Assembly: GCF_039649665.1 (NCBI RefSeq)
Contig: NZ_JBDJAW010000006.1
Span: 228,955-292,954, forward strand
DNA from: Microbispora sp. ZYX-F-249
Lineage (GTDB): Bacteria > Actinomycetota > Actinomycetes > Streptosporangiales > Streptosporangiaceae
Direction of reading: 5' to 3'
DNA: 64,000 nt
In this document: piece after piece, positions 1 through 9,127 of the stretch
Layout of the letters: the number at the start of each line of letters is the position of its first letter
Numbering within the stretch: the stretch's first letter is position 1
The notes under the pieces: model-generated
Databases searched by the model: none
Seen by the model: the letters and a program-made list of their open reading frames with translations, nothing else
What the model was told of the DNA's origin: nothing
Program-made: the position numbers and the translations under genes

Positions 1-246
1 GTGGAGGTCTTCCGTTCCCTGCTCGAACCCCAGGGTGTGCTCGGGCTCGTTCTCGACTGCCCGGAATGCGGCGAGCAGCACTACTTCGACTGGGACCTGC
101 TGCGCGGCAACCTGCGCCAGATGATCGACAACGGCCGGCCGCAGGTCCACGAGCCGGCCTACCAGCCCGATCCGGCCGACTACGTCAGCTGGGAGTACGC
201 CCGGGGCTACGTGGACGGCGTGATCGACACCGAGGAGAGCCGCTGA
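1..246 (+). CDS. DUF5319 family protein (5' end outside window)
   Basis: The last 81 residues of a small acidic protein are present; the frame is open to the left edge, so the true start lies upstream. The visible part contains a CPECGEQHYFDWDLLRGNL segment and a [18 protein letters not shown] segment, which I recognise as the C-terminal half of the DUF5319 family (M. tuberculosis Rv3412 type, usually about 120-140 residues). No function is established for the family. It neighbours the SigD-type sigma factor here as it does in mycobacteria. Its last 40 bases overlap, in antisense, the 3' end of the small anti-sigma-like ORF at 207-422. The initial GTG at base 1 is probably an internal Val codon. 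Confidence 0.8.
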   Translation: MEVFRSLLEPQGVLGLVLDCPECGEQHYFDWDLLRGNLRQMIDNGRPQVHEPAYQPDPADYVSWEYARGYVDGVIDTEESR

Positions 247-422
247 CTGTCCACGTCGGCCACGAGCGCGCCCAGCAACCGGACGGCGGCGTCCGTGCCG
301 CCGACCGGCTCGCGGCGGGCGAGCGCGTCGAGGACGGCGTCCGTCCGCATTACGTCGCCCTCCACGTCGGCATCGCCGTACGACCGCAGGTGGCGCGCCG
401 TACGACGACGTTTCGTGGTCAC
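207..422 (-). CDS. Short RsdA-like anti-sigma-D candidate, no membrane domain
   Basis: A 71-residue ORF whose ATG overlaps the sigma-factor stop codon (ATGA), so the two are probably translationally coupled. Residues 17-60 ([15 protein letters not shown], then [14 protein letters not shown]) resemble the sigma-binding N-terminal region of the mycobacterial anti-sigma factor RsdA, which has a similar TD-LLDALA-RE pattern. Known RsdA proteins continue into a transmembrane helix and an extracytoplasmic part. Here the ORF stops at residue 71, inside the antisense end of the DUF5319 gene, and no membrane helix follows. It could be a soluble anti-sigma factor, a degenerate remnant or a chance ORF. 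The coupling and the matching motif favour a real gene. Confidence 0.6.
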   Translation of the reverse strand: MTTKRRRTARHLRSYGDADVEGDVMRTDAVLDALARREPVGGTDAAVRLLGALVADVDSQRLSSVSITPST

Positions 423-1075
423 GCAATCGACTCCAACTCGGCCAGTTGCCGGAGCCTCGCGAGCGCGCGATGCTGCGCGACCCGGACGGCACCCGGTGAC
501 ATGCCGAGTACATTACCCGTCTCCTCGGCGGACAGGCCCGAGACCACCCGCAGAATGAGGAGCTCGCGCTGGGTGTCCGGAAGCCGGGACAGCAGATCCC
601 TGGCGTGCTGCGCCTCGATGTAGCGCACCACCGTCTCCTCCGGCCCGGGGCCCTCGTCCGGCCCGTCCGGCAGGTCCTGCGTCGGGACGGCCGAGCGGAC
701 CGAGCTCCTTAAGGCGTCGGCCACCTTGTGGGAGGCGATCCCGAAGACGAACGACGCGAACGGACGGCCCATGTCGCGGTAGCGCGGCAGTGCCGACAGC
801 ACCGCGATGCACACCTCCTGGGCCACGTCGTCGGCGATGTGGTATTGACCGGACACCCTGCCCAGTCGAGCCCTGCAGTACCGGACCACCATCGGGCGCA
901 AATGTCCCAGCAGTGATTCGATCGCGGTGCGATCTCCCTGTACGGCAAGGCTGGTCAGTTCCCTGAGGTCGGACTCATCCGATCTCGTCGCAAGCCTTAC
1001 CCCAGTTGCGGCGTCGGCGACGCATCCCTCGGTCACGTTAGGCATGATGCCCGTCGCGATCGTTGATGTCGTCAT
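419..1075 (-). CDS. sigD: RNA polymerase sigma factor, SigD/ShbA type (ECF-like)
   Basis: A 218-residue sigma-70 family protein with only regions 2 and 4. Region 2 spans roughly residues 60-125 ([40 protein letters not shown]). Region 4 is at 163-212 ([21 protein letters not shown], then a helix-turn-helix [17 protein letters not shown]). The position next to DUF5319 and near groEL matches M. tuberculosis sigD (Rv3414c) and Streptomyces shbA. ShbA directs transcription of the principal sigma gene hrdB in Streptomyces; whether this one does so is inference. The ATG at 1075 has no clear ribosome-binding site and an internal ATG at 1045 is possible. It is coupled by ATGA overlap to the small anti-sigma-like ORF at 207-422. 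Confidence 0.9.
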   Translation of the reverse strand: MTTSTIATGIMPNVTEGCVADAATGVRLATRSDESDLRELTSLAVQGDRTAIESLLGHLRPMVVRYCRARLGRVSGQYHIADDVAQEVCIAVLSALPRYRDMGRPFASFVFGIASHKVADALRSSVRSAVPTQDLPDGPDEGPGPEETVVRYIEAQHARDLLSRLPDTQRELLILRVVSGLSAEETGNVLGMSPGAVRVAQHRALARLRQLAELESIA

Positions 1076-1143
1076 GGTTAACGGCTACGGATTGGTCACA
1101 TTGACGCGTCGATAACGGTCCGTAATCATTTGACCACTCGCCC

Positions 1144-1159
1144 GTTGGAACATTCCAAC
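1144..1159. promoter_or_regulatory. Palindrome GTTGGAA-CA-TTCCAAC upstream of sigma gene
   Basis: A 16-base inverted repeat with two 7-base arms and a 2-base centre, 69 bases upstream of the sigma-factor ATG. The size and perfect symmetry fit a dimeric repressor or activator site. No regulator is assigned. Confidence 0.4.
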
Positions 1160-1300
1160 CGTAATGCCCAAAACAACATATATATGCCGGACGGCTTGAC
1201 AGGGAAAAAGAAGTATGCCGGTCGTTGCCATTGCCCGCGGCCCGGCTTCGGCCGCAGCGGCCCGTCCCGCGCGCGCAACGGGCAGGAGGCGAAAAGCGGA

Positions 1301-1339
1301 GCGCCCCGCGGTCCGCCCTTACGGGCGGGCGCGGGGCGC
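1301..1339 (-). terminator. groEL terminator hairpin
   Basis: The arm GCGCCCCGCG (1301-1310) pairs with CGCGGGGCGC (1330-1339). The inner arm CCGCCC (1313-1318) pairs with GGGCGG (1323-1328) around a TTAC loop. The hairpin lies 45 bases after the groEL stop and has no T-run, the usual form in high-GC actinomycetes. Confidence 0.75.
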
Positions 1340-1383
1340 GGAGTGCTACGGAGCCTACGGCCGGGAGGGCCGCCCGGCCTCGA

Positions 1384-3009
<1,626 letters not shown>

Positions 3010-3031
3010 TCAGGTCTCCTTGTGAGCGCGC

Positions 3032-3060
3032 GGAGCCCCGGGCGCGTGTCCCGGGGCTCC
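3032..3060 (-). terminator. groES-groEL intercistronic hairpin
   Basis: A perfect 11-base stem, GGAGCCCCGGG pairing with CCCGGGGCTCC around a 7-base loop, 15 bases after the groES stop and before groEL. It is probably a partial terminator or mRNA-stabilising stem that sets the GroES:GroEL ratio, because the operon is expected to read through. Confidence 0.55.
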
Positions 3061-3075
3061 ACTGGCCGACGCGGC

Positions 3076-3387
3076 CTACTTCTCGATGATGGCGAGCACG
3101 TCGCGGGCCGAGAGCACCAGGTACTCCTCGCCGCCGTACTTGACCTCGGTGCCGCCGTACTTGCTGTAGAGGACGACGTCGCCCTCCTTGACGTCGAGCG
3201 GGATGCGCTTCTCGCCGTCCTCGTCCCAGTTGCCCGGACCCACAGCGAGGACGCGGCCCTCCTGCGGCTTCTCCTTGGCGGTGTCCGGGATGACCAGGCC
3301 GGAGGCGGTGGTCTGCTCGGCCTCAAGCGGCTGGACCACGATGCGGTCGCCAAGCGGCTTAACGGGAACCTTGGTGGCGGTCGTCAC
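3076..3387 (-). CDS. groES: Co-chaperonin GroES
   Basis: A 103-residue Hsp10 that caps the GroEL ring. The beta-barrel start [16 protein letters not shown], the mobile-loop region [19 protein letters not shown] and the end [17 protein letters not shown] are all present and the length is typical. Translation starts at a GTG preceded by GGGGAGG. The gene is first in the groES-groEL operon; its promoter (3510-3538) and CIRCE operator (3477-3503) lie directly upstream. Confidence 0.97.
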   Translation of the reverse strand: MTTATKVPVKPLGDRIVVQPLEAEQTTASGLVIPDTAKEKPQEGRVLAVGPGNWDEDGEKRIPLDVKEGDVVLYSKYGGTEVKYGGEEYLVLSARDVLAIIEK

Positions 3388-3476
3388 GATCGGACCTCCC
3401 CTTCAGATTGCGATGAATGAGCTGAAGAGGCGACCAGCGGCCTGCCGTCGCGGGTGTCAGACCTGTCTCGTCGCTG

Positions 3477-3503
3477 TTGGCACTCTCAATGGCAGAGTGC
3501 CAA
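3477..3503. promoter_or_regulatory. CIRCE operator (HrcA site)
   Basis: The inverted repeat TTGGCACTC-N9-GAGTGCCAA differs from the consensus CIRCE (TTAGCACTC-N9-GAGTGCTAA) at one symmetric position per arm. It begins seven bases downstream of the -10 box, covering the expected start site of groES transcription, where HrcA would repress the operon in unstressed cells. Confidence 0.92.
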
Positions 3504-3509
3504 CACGAA

Positions 3510-3538
3510 ACAGTATGCAAGTGGCGCGTGACAGTCAA
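3510..3538 (-). promoter_or_regulatory. groES promoter
   Basis: Read on the minus strand, TTGACT (3538-3533) and TACTGT (3515-3510) are separated by 17 bases. This is a good housekeeping-type promoter with the CIRCE element just downstream. Confidence 0.8.
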
Positions 3539-3557
3539 CACGAACCGGCATCGCAGG

Positions 3558-4400
3558 TCAGACGCGGGAGGCGTACGAGCCGGAGCGGACGTCGTCGACG
3601 ATGCCGGGGCGGCTCGGCTGCCAGTCGAGGACCTTCCTGGCGAGGTCGCCGCTCACCACCTGGCTCAGGGCCAGGCCCTCGGCGAACGGACGGCCGAGCA
3701 CCTCGCCCGCCTCGCCGATCGGCCACGCCACCGCCTTGCCCGAGCGGCCCGCCGCCGCGGCCACGTCCGCGACGCTCACCGCCTCCTCGGCGACGGCGTT
3801 GAAGAGGCTCCCCGGCGCCGCCTTCTCGATCGCGAGCACGAGCAGGTCCGCCAGGTCGTCGACGTGCACGGTCGCCCAGGTCGGCACCGGGCCGCCCGCG
3901 TGGACGTACCGGCCGTCCTCACCCTCGGGGGAGGCGAGCAGCGTGGGGATGCCGGCGCCCCGGCCGTACACGATGCCGGGCCTGACGACGACACCGCCCG
4001 CGTCGAGCACGAGCTTCTCCACCCGCGGCCGGTAGACGGAGGCGGTGATGGGGTTCGGCGGCGCGTCCTCGCCCGCCGCCTCCGTGGTGGCGCCGAGCAC
4101 CCAGACGCCGCTGGTGTAGACGAGCCGCGCGCCGCCGCCCGCCAGCGCCTCGATCGCCGCGACGTCCACCGCCTCGTCCCCGACGGGGTTGGCGGCGTGC
4201 ACGACGACGTCGATGTCCGGCGTCACCGCCGCGCGGAGCGTCTCGGGCTCCCGGATGTCGCCGTGGCGCACCTCGCCGGGCACGGCGGTGTCGCGCGCCT
4301 TCGGACGGACGAGCGCGACGACCTCGTGGCCGTGTTCGGCGAGGCGCTCCGCCAGCACCGAGCCGATGTACCCCGTGGCACCGAGCAGCAGGACCTTCAT
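3558..4400 (-). CDS. NAD(P)-dependent epimerase/dehydratase family protein
   Basis: A 280-residue extended short-chain dehydrogenase with an N-terminal Rossmann nucleotide-binding motif (MKVLLLGATGYIG). The start at 4400 is chosen because GAGGTGG lies six bases upstream; an ATG 18 bases earlier is less likely. After the beta-strand LVYTSGVWVLG the usual YxxxK catalytic pair is not obvious: the Tyr in ASVYRPRVEKLVL is followed by Val at +4. It may therefore be an atypical, NmrA-like or redox-sensing member. The gene is divergent from a MarR-type regulator with two similar palindromes between them, so it is the likely regulatory target. Confidence 0.85.
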   Translation of the reverse strand: MKVLLLGATGYIGSVLAERLAEHGHEVVALVRPKARDTAVPGEVRHGDIREPETLRAAVTPDIDVVVHAANPVGDEAVDVAAIEALAGGGARLVYTSGVWVLGATTEAAGEDAPPNPITASVYRPRVEKLVLDAGGVVVRPGIVYGRGAGIPTLLASPEGEDGRYVHAGGPVPTWATVHVDDLADLLVLAIEKAAPGSLFNAVAEEAVSVADVAAAAGRSGKAVAWPIGEAGEVLGRPFAEGLALSQVVSGDLARKVLDWQPSRPGIVDDVRSGSYASRV

Positions 4401-4415
4401 TTCTTCCACCTCGAA

Positions 4416-4427
4416 CACTTCGATGTT
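4416..4427. promoter_or_regulatory. Candidate MarR operator 1
   Basis: CAC-T-TCGA-T-GTT is a near-palindrome matching AAC-N-TCGA-N-GTT except for one base. It lies 16 bases upstream of the epimerase start codon and is centred 56 bp from the second copy at 4472-4483. Confidence 0.45.
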
Positions 4428-4471
4428 TTACTGTTCGACGCAGACGGTAGCGCATACCCCAGCGACATTTC

Positions 4472-4483
4472 AACGTCGAAGTT
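4472..4483. promoter_or_regulatory. Candidate MarR operator 2
   Basis: AAC-G-TCGA-A-GTT is symmetric at every position except the two N bases. It ends five bases before the TACGAT -10 box of the MarR gene, a position suited to steric autorepression. Confidence 0.5.
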
Positions 4484-4488
4484 TCGGT

Positions 4489-4494
4489 TACGAT
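4489..4494 (+). promoter_or_regulatory. -10 box of MarR gene
   Basis: TACGAT is followed five bases later by an in-frame GTG, the spacing of a leaderless start. No -35 consensus is visible. Confidence 0.45.
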
Positions 4495-4499
4495 GGCCG

Positions 4500-5120
4500 G
4501 TGGAGGAGGAGCGGCGGAGGACCCAGGCCGCGCGCGCTATGAACGACACCCTCGCGAACGACAGCACCCGCACCGGCACCGACGACACCTGCACCGACAC
4601 CACCTGCACCGGCGCCACCGGCAACGACGCCGTCGACCAGATCCTCAGCCAGTGGGCCCAAGTGCGCCCTGACGTGGACTGCTCGGCGATGGGGGTGGCC
4701 GGGCGGATCTCCCGCGCGTCCCGGCTGCTCGAGAAGGGCATCAAGGAGTACTTCTCCGAACACGACCTGGAGCCGTGGGAGTTCGACGTGCTCGCGACTC
4801 TCTTCCGGTCCAATGCCGATCACCGCCTCTGCATGAGCGACCTCGCCACCGCCGCGATGGTCAGCTCGGCGGCGCTCACCAACCGGGTGGACCGCCTCGT
4901 CGCCAAGGGACTGGTGCACAGGAAGGTCTCACCGTCCAACCGCCGCATGGTCCTGATCACCCTCACCGACGAGGGCCGGGCGGTGGTCGACGCCCTGCTC
5001 GCGGGTCACGTGGCCAACGAGGAGCGAATGCTGGCCGGCCTCACCGACGAGGACCGGGCCCAGCTGTCCGGGCTGCTCTGCAAGCTGCTCGCCTCGCTCG
5101 GCGACGTCCGCTCCTGCTGA
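4500..5120 (+). CDS. MarR family transcriptional regulator
   Basis: A winged-helix regulator with the MarR core intact: ISRASRLLEKGIKEYFSEHDLEPWEFDVLATL, a recognition helix in LATAAMVSSAALTNRVDRLVAKGLV, and the wing RKVSPSNRRMVLITLTDEGRAVV. The N-terminus before it is a roughly 60-residue extension rich in Thr, Asp and Cys (TDDTCTDTTCTG), which may be disordered or metal or redox sensitive; that is inference. The GTG at 4500 follows a TACGAT box and gives 206 residues. An ATG at 4539 gives 193 residues. It is divergent from the epimerase and probably represses both genes through the two palindromes between them. Confidence 0.88.
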   Translation: MEEERRRTQAARAMNDTLANDSTRTGTDDTCTDTTCTGATGNDAVDQILSQWAQVRPDVDCSAMGVAGRISRASRLLEKGIKEYFSEHDLEPWEFDVLATLFRSNADHRLCMSDLATAAMVSSAALTNRVDRLVAKGLVHRKVSPSNRRMVLITLTDEGRAVVDALLAGHVANEERMLAGLTDEDRAQLSGLLCKLLASLGDVRSC

Positions 5121-5152
5121 CCGCCGGGCACGGCCTTCCCGTTCCGCCGGCT

Positions 5153-5174
5153 CCGGCCGGTCCCCGACGGCCGG
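5153..5174 (+). terminator. Hairpin after MarR gene
   Basis: CCGGCCG (5153-5159) pairs with CGGCCGG (5168-5174), 32 bases after the MarR stop. It is a short GC stem with no T-run, so a weak terminator candidate. Confidence 0.4.
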
Positions 5175-5248
5175 CCCCCTGCCGTCGTCCGCTCCGGCGG
5201 TCGTCCACAGGGCGACGCCCGCGGCCGACGTACGCGCCGGGCAGGCGG

Positions 5249-5254
5249 TAGCGT
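5249..5254 (+). promoter_or_regulatory. -10 box of methyltransferase gene
   Basis: TAGCGT ends seven bases before the GTG start, a typical actinobacterial leaderless spacing. Confidence 0.45.
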
Positions 5255-5261
5255 CGCGGGC

Positions 5262-6470
5262 GTGGACCTGGACGCCTTCCGCATGCTGCTCACGCCCACC
5301 GGGCGCGGGGCCCTGGACGAGGCCGTGAGGATACTCGCCGACGGCGCCGACCCGGTGGCCGCCGCGAGCGCCCTGCGCCGCGGCCACCCGGCCGACCTGG
5401 CGGCGGCGGCGCTCACCCAGGCGTCGCTGCGGCGGCGGGCCGAGGCCAAGTTCGGCCCCGACGCCGCGGTCATGTACTTCACCCCGCACGGGCTGGAGCA
5501 GGCCACGCGCCCCGAGGTCGCCGCACACCGCGCCACCAGGATCCGGGCCGCCGGAATCCGGGTCGGCGGAGAGCCGGCGGGCGGCCCCGCCGTTCTCGAC
5601 GTCTGCTGCGGGATCGGCGGCGATCTCCTCGCGCTGGCACGGGCGGGCTGCGCCGTGGACGCCGTGGACCTCGACCCGCTGACCGTGGAGGTCGCCCGCG
5701 CCAACGCGGCGGCGCTCGGCCTGTCCTCCCTGGCCGTCGTCCGCACGGGCGACGCCGCGCTGGCCGACCCCGGCGGCTACGGCCTGCTGTTCGCCGATCC
5801 CGCCAGGCGTGGGGCGCGGGGACGGACCTTCGACCCGATGGCGTACTCCCCCACCTGGCCGGTCGTGCTCGATTTGGTGGCCCGTGCCCCGGCGGCCTGC
5901 CTGAAGGTGGCTCCCGGCATCCCGTACGAGTTCATCCCGGAGGGCGCCGAGGCCGAGTGGGTGTCGTACCGCGGCGAGGTGAAGGAGGCGGCGATCTGGA
6001 CCGGGATGGGAGCGGGCGGGCGGCGCGCCACCCTGCTGCCTGCCGGGGTCACGCTCACGGCGTCCGGCGCGGAGGCGGAGACCGGGCCGGTGAGCCGCTA
6101 CCTTTACGAGCCCGACGGCGCCGCGGTGCGGGCCCACCTCGTCGCCGAGGTCGCCGCCCTCGTGTCCGGCCGCCTCGTCGATCCCCAGATCGCCTACATC
6201 ACGAGCGATCGTCTCGTACGCACGGAGTGGGCGTCCTGTTATGAGGTGACCGACGTCATGCCGTTCTCGCTCAAACAGCTGAGGGCGGCGCTGCGCGAAC
6301 GGCGCGTCGGCGCGGTCACGATCAAGAAGCGCGGTTCCGCCGTCGACGTCGAACGGCTGCGCAAGGATTTGCGGCTTTCCGGCGACAATTCCCTCGTGAT
6401 TGTCCTGACCCGCATCGGAGAGCGGCCCTTCGCCCTGCTTTGCCAGCCCATGACCAGCGCTGACGCGTGA
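5262..6470 (+). CDS. Class I SAM-dependent methyltransferase with THUMP-like domain
   Basis: A 402-residue protein. A helical N-terminal part (1-100) precedes a Rossmann methyltransferase core: SAM motif I is VLDVCCGIGGDLLALA near residues 108-123, followed by VDAVDLDPLTVEVARANAAALG and a FADPARRG catalytic-loop-like motif. The C-terminal part (LKQLRAALRERRVGAVTIKKRG, VERLRKDLRL) matches the THUMP-like domain common in actinobacterial members of this family, which suggests an RNA substrate. The exact target is unknown. The GTG start follows a TAGCGT box and lacks a ribosome-binding site. It appears to be a single-gene transcript. Confidence 0.85.
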   Translation: MDLDAFRMLLTPTGRGALDEAVRILADGADPVAAASALRRGHPADLAAAALTQASLRRRAEAKFGPDAAVMYFTPHGLEQATRPEVAAHRATRIRAAGIRVGGEPAGGPAVLDVCCGIGGDLLALARAGCAVDAVDLDPLTVEVARANAAALGLSSLAVVRTGDAALADPGGYGLLFADPARRGARGRTFDPMAYSPTWPVVLDLVARAPAACLKVAPGIPYEFIPEGAEAEWVSYRGEVKEAAIWTGMGAGGRRATLLPAGVTLTASGAEAETGPVSRYLYEPDGAAVRAHLVAEVAALVSGRLVDPQIAYITSDRLVRTEWASCYEVTDVMPFSLKQLRAALRERRVGAVTIKKRGSAVDVERLRKDLRLSGDNSLVIVLTRIGERPFALLCQPMTSADA

Positions 6471-6627
6471 AACCGGAGTAATTCACCGGCAATTGGTGCC
6501 TTTCTCATTCCGCCCCTGATGGCCGCGGGTCAGGGCCTAAAGTTGGCCGTCGGGCGTGCCGCCTGTTCGTTCATCCTGCGCGAGACCGGGCCGAACCGAC
6601 GTTTCGGCGAGTGAAGGAGCATTCTCG

Positions 6628-7434
6628 GTGGAGCATTCCAGCCACAACCTCCTCCAAGCGGGCAGCCAGACCGCCATCTCCGACCGGATGCGCGAACTGC
6701 TCGCCCGGGCGGCGCAGGACCACGTCTACGAGCAGCGGACGCAGGGCGCCGTGCTCGACGAGATCCGCCAGCGGCTGGAGGGCATGGAGTGGCTCCTCCG
6801 CGAGGTGCGCGAGCGCGAGCTGGGCGGCCTCGGCGCGACTCTCGAGGCGATCACCCAGCGGCTCGACGAGATGAACACCAGACCGCCCGCCTGGGCCGAG
6901 GGACTGGCCCAGCACGTGGAACTGCTGCGCGACCACGTGGACGAGGTGGGCGGGCGGACCCAGGGCCTCGCCGACCGCATGGCCGACTTCGCGCACCGGC
7001 TCGGCAAGTTCCAGGGGAGCATGGAGGCCGCCGCCGGGCGTTTCACCCGGCTCGACAAGGCCCTCGCCGCGCTCACCGAGCGCACCGAGCGGCTGGAGTC
7101 CGTGGTCGTCGAACGGATCGACTCGGTCGGCGGCGGGGTCGAGGCGGTGCGGAGCGGCGTCCGCGACGTCGCCGCCGGCATGGACGAGATGAGCACCACC
7201 ATCGCGGGCATGAACGCCGACCTCACGCTGACGGCGGGGGCCATGGCGCCGCTCGCCGAGGCGGTGCGCGGCAGGCCGGACCGTGAGCAGATCGCCGAGA
7301 CCGTCTCGGACGCGGTCACCCGCGCCATGGAACCGGCCAGGGGCGACGTGGCCCGGCGCCTCGCCGCGCTGGAGGAGACCATGCTGGCGCTCGCCGAGGT
7401 CCTCCTGCGTCCCGCCCGCGGCCATACCGACTGA
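6628..7434 (+). CDS. Coiled-coil protein of unknown function
   Basis: A 268-residue, almost wholly alpha-helical protein. Repeated heptad-like runs such as LDEIRQRLEGMEWLLREVRERE, FTRLDKALAALTERTERLE and a segment rich in Gly-Met-Asp-Glu-Met-Ser resemble the cytoplasmic coiled coil of chemoreceptor-like proteins. I see no catalytic motif, signal peptide or membrane helix. The GTG at 6628 is chosen because GAAGGAG lies eight bases upstream. The gene is convergent with tsaD. I do not recognise a family; a cytoskeletal or scaffold role is possible but unsupported. Confidence 0.75.
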   Translation: MEHSSHNLLQAGSQTAISDRMRELLARAAQDHVYEQRTQGAVLDEIRQRLEGMEWLLREVRERELGGLGATLEAITQRLDEMNTRPPAWAEGLAQHVELLRDHVDEVGGRTQGLADRMADFAHRLGKFQGSMEAAAGRFTRLDKALAALTERTERLESVVVERIDSVGGGVEAVRSGVRDVAAGMDEMSTTIAGMNADLTLTAGAMAPLAEAVRGRPDREQIAETVSDAVTRAMEPARGDVARRLAALEETMLALAEVLLRPARGHTD

Positions 7435-7540
7435 GCACCGCTCCGCCCTGTCGCCTCGGGGCGTTGAGCAGACTCCCGGAGGCACTGATCCGACCACCCC
7501 GGCCGCGCGTACCCGGCCGGGCCGTTCGCTCGGGCGATGG

Positions 7541-7571
7541 ACGGACGCCGCGGGCCGCGGGAGCCGTCCGT
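7541..7571. terminator. Hairpin between convergent genes
   Basis: ACGGAC (7541-7546) pairs with GTCCGT (7566-7571) around a GC-rich loop containing CCGCGG repeats. It lies between the stops of the coiled-coil gene and tsaD and probably serves both. Confidence 0.4.
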
Positions 7572-7577
7572 GCGCGT

Positions 7578-8624
7578 TCAGACGTTGACGACGGTGATCG
7601 GGAGCGACGAGTCGGCCGGGATCTCCAGGGTGGAGGGCGTGACGCCCGCCGACACCAGGTCGGCGCCGAGCGTCGCCACCATCGCGCCGTTGTCGGTGCA
7701 CAGCCCGGGCCGCGGCACCCGCAGGCGCACCCCGGCCGCGTCGCAGCGCTCCTGGGCCAGGGCCCGCAGCCGGGAGTTGGCGGCCACGCCGCCCCCGATC
7801 AGCAGGTCCTTCACGTCGTAGCGGGCGCACGCCTGCAGGGCCTTGCGGGTGAGCACGTCCACGACCGCCTCCTGGAACGACGCGGCGACGTCGGCCACCG
7901 GCACCGGCTCACCCGCCGCCTCGCGGGCCTCCACCCACCGTGCCACGGCCGTCTTCAGGCCGGAGAAGGAGAAGTCCAGGGTTCCGTCGTCGTACTTGCC
8001 ACGCGGGAACGCCACCGCCGTGCCCGCCCCCTCGCGGGCGGCCCTGTCGATGTGCGGCCCGCCCGGGAACGGCAGGCCGAGCACCCGGGCCACCTTGTCG
8101 AACGCCTCCCCGGCCGCGTCGTCCACGGTGGACCCGAGCGAGATCACGTCCCGCGCCACGTCGGGCACCAGGAGCAGCGAGGAGTGCCCGCCCGAGACCA
8201 GCAGCGCGATCGAGGGCTTGGGCAGCGGGCCGTGCTCCAGCTGGTCCACCGCGACGTGCGCGGCGAGGTGGTTGACCCCGTAGAGCGGAACGCCGAGCCC
8301 GAGCGCGTACGCCTTGGCGGCGGCCACGCCGACGAGCAGCGCCCCCGCGAGGCCCGGGCCCGCGGTGACCGCGACCGCGTCGATGTCGGAGAACCGCAGC
8401 CCCGCCGCGGCCAGCGCGCTCTCGACCGTGGGCGTCATCGCCTCCAGATGGGCCCGCGAGGCCACCTCCGGCACCACGCCGCCGAAGCGGGCGTGCTCGT
8501 CCATGCTGGAGGCGATGGTGTTGGCCAGCAGCGTGTGCCCCCGGACGATGCCCACGCCCGTCTCGTCGCAGGACGTCTCGATCCCCAGCACGATCGGCTC
8601 GTCACGCTCGCTACGCTCGCTCAT
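7578..8624 (-). CDS. tsaD: tRNA N6-adenosine threonylcarbamoyltransferase TsaD
   Basis: A 348-residue ASKHA-fold protein that transfers the threonylcarbamoyl group onto A37 of ANN-decoding tRNAs with TsaB and TsaE. It starts [16 protein letters not shown]. The metal-binding His pair is in [12 protein letters not shown], and the nucleotide-binding loops [11 protein letters not shown] and [11 protein letters not shown] are present. Its start overlaps the rimI 3' end by 14 bases, so the two are cotranscribed. The early codons encode a Ser-Glu-Arg repeat (MSERSERDE). Confidence 0.97.
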   Translation of the reverse strand: MSERSERDEPIVLGIETSCDETGVGIVRGHTLLANTIASSMDEHARFGGVVPEVASRAHLEAMTPTVESALAAAGLRFSDIDAVAVTAGPGLAGALLVGVAAAKAYALGLGVPLYGVNHLAAHVAVDQLEHGPLPKPSIALLVSGGHSSLLLVPDVARDVISLGSTVDDAAGEAFDKVARVLGLPFPGGPHIDRAAREGAGTAVAFPRGKYDDGTLDFSFSGLKTAVARWVEAREAAGEPVPVADVAASFQEAVVDVLTRKALQACARYDVKDLLIGGGVAANSRLRALAQERCDAAGVRLRVPRPGLCTDNGAMVATLGADLVSAGVTPSTLEIPADSSLPITVVNV

Positions 8625-9108
8625 GTCCGCCCCCCATCTCTCCGTGTTGTGGCCCGAGGTCCTTCACCATCGTGATGGCGTCGGTCCCGTCGTCGTAGTA
8701 GCGCCGTCGCAGGCCCAGCCGCCGGAAGCCGAACCGCTCGTACATCGCCTGAGCGGGCGGGTTGTCGGCGCGTACCTCCAGGAACACCGAGACCGCGCCG
8801 CGCCGTACGGCCTCGGCGAGCAGCGCGTCCATCAGCGCGGTCCCGATGCCGGCGCGCCGGTGGCCGGCGAGGACGGCGATCGTCTGGACGTCGGCCTGGT
8901 CGCCCGCGGCCGCCAGCCCCGCGTAGCCCACGACGCGCTCGCCCACCTCGGCGACGAGGTAGTGGCGGGTGCGCGGCTGGTCGGCCAGCTCGCCGCGCAT
9001 CATGGCCTCGCTCCAGGCGTCCGCGGGAAACGTGGTCCGCTCGATCTCCATCACGGCGGGCAGGTCCTCGTGGGTCATCTGGCGCAGGACGACCTCGGTC
9101 TGTCTCAC
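8611..9108 (-). CDS. rimI: GNAT N-acetyltransferase, RimI type
   Basis: A 165-residue GNAT protein. The acetyl-CoA-binding loop is [15 protein letters not shown], and [18 protein letters not shown] near the C-terminus is the typical RimI end. RimI acetylates the N-terminus of ribosomal protein S18 in enterobacteria; the actinobacterial target may be broader. It starts at a GTG with AGAGGA upstream, 19 bases after tsaB, and overlaps tsaD, the conserved tsaB-rimI-tsaD order. Confidence 0.93.
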   Translation of the reverse strand: MRQTEVVLRQMTHEDLPAVMEIERTTFPADAWSEAMMRGELADQPRTRHYLVAEVGERVVGYAGLAAAGDQADVQTIAVLAGHRRAGIGTALMDALLAEAVRRGAVSVFLEVRADNPPAQAMYERFGFRRLGLRRRYYDDGTDAITMVKDLGPQHGEMGGGHERA

Positions 9109-9127
9109 GGAGTGTCCTCTCGGCGGG

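Larger units (their letters stand above)
1076..1383. other. Intergenic region upstream of the sigma gene
   Basis: This 308-base stretch holds the groEL terminator hairpin (1301-1339), an AT-rich palindrome CATATATATG at 1177-1186 that could act as a -10 region for the minus-strand sigma gene, and a longer palindrome at 1144-1159. No coding region is credible. Mycobacteria carry whiB3 at this position; no WhiB-like ORF is present here. Confidence 0.6.

Noticed and set aside
1196..1217. TTGACA followed by AAGTAT on the plus strand as a promoter
   Set aside because: The spacing is about ten bases, far too short, and no plus-strand gene follows.
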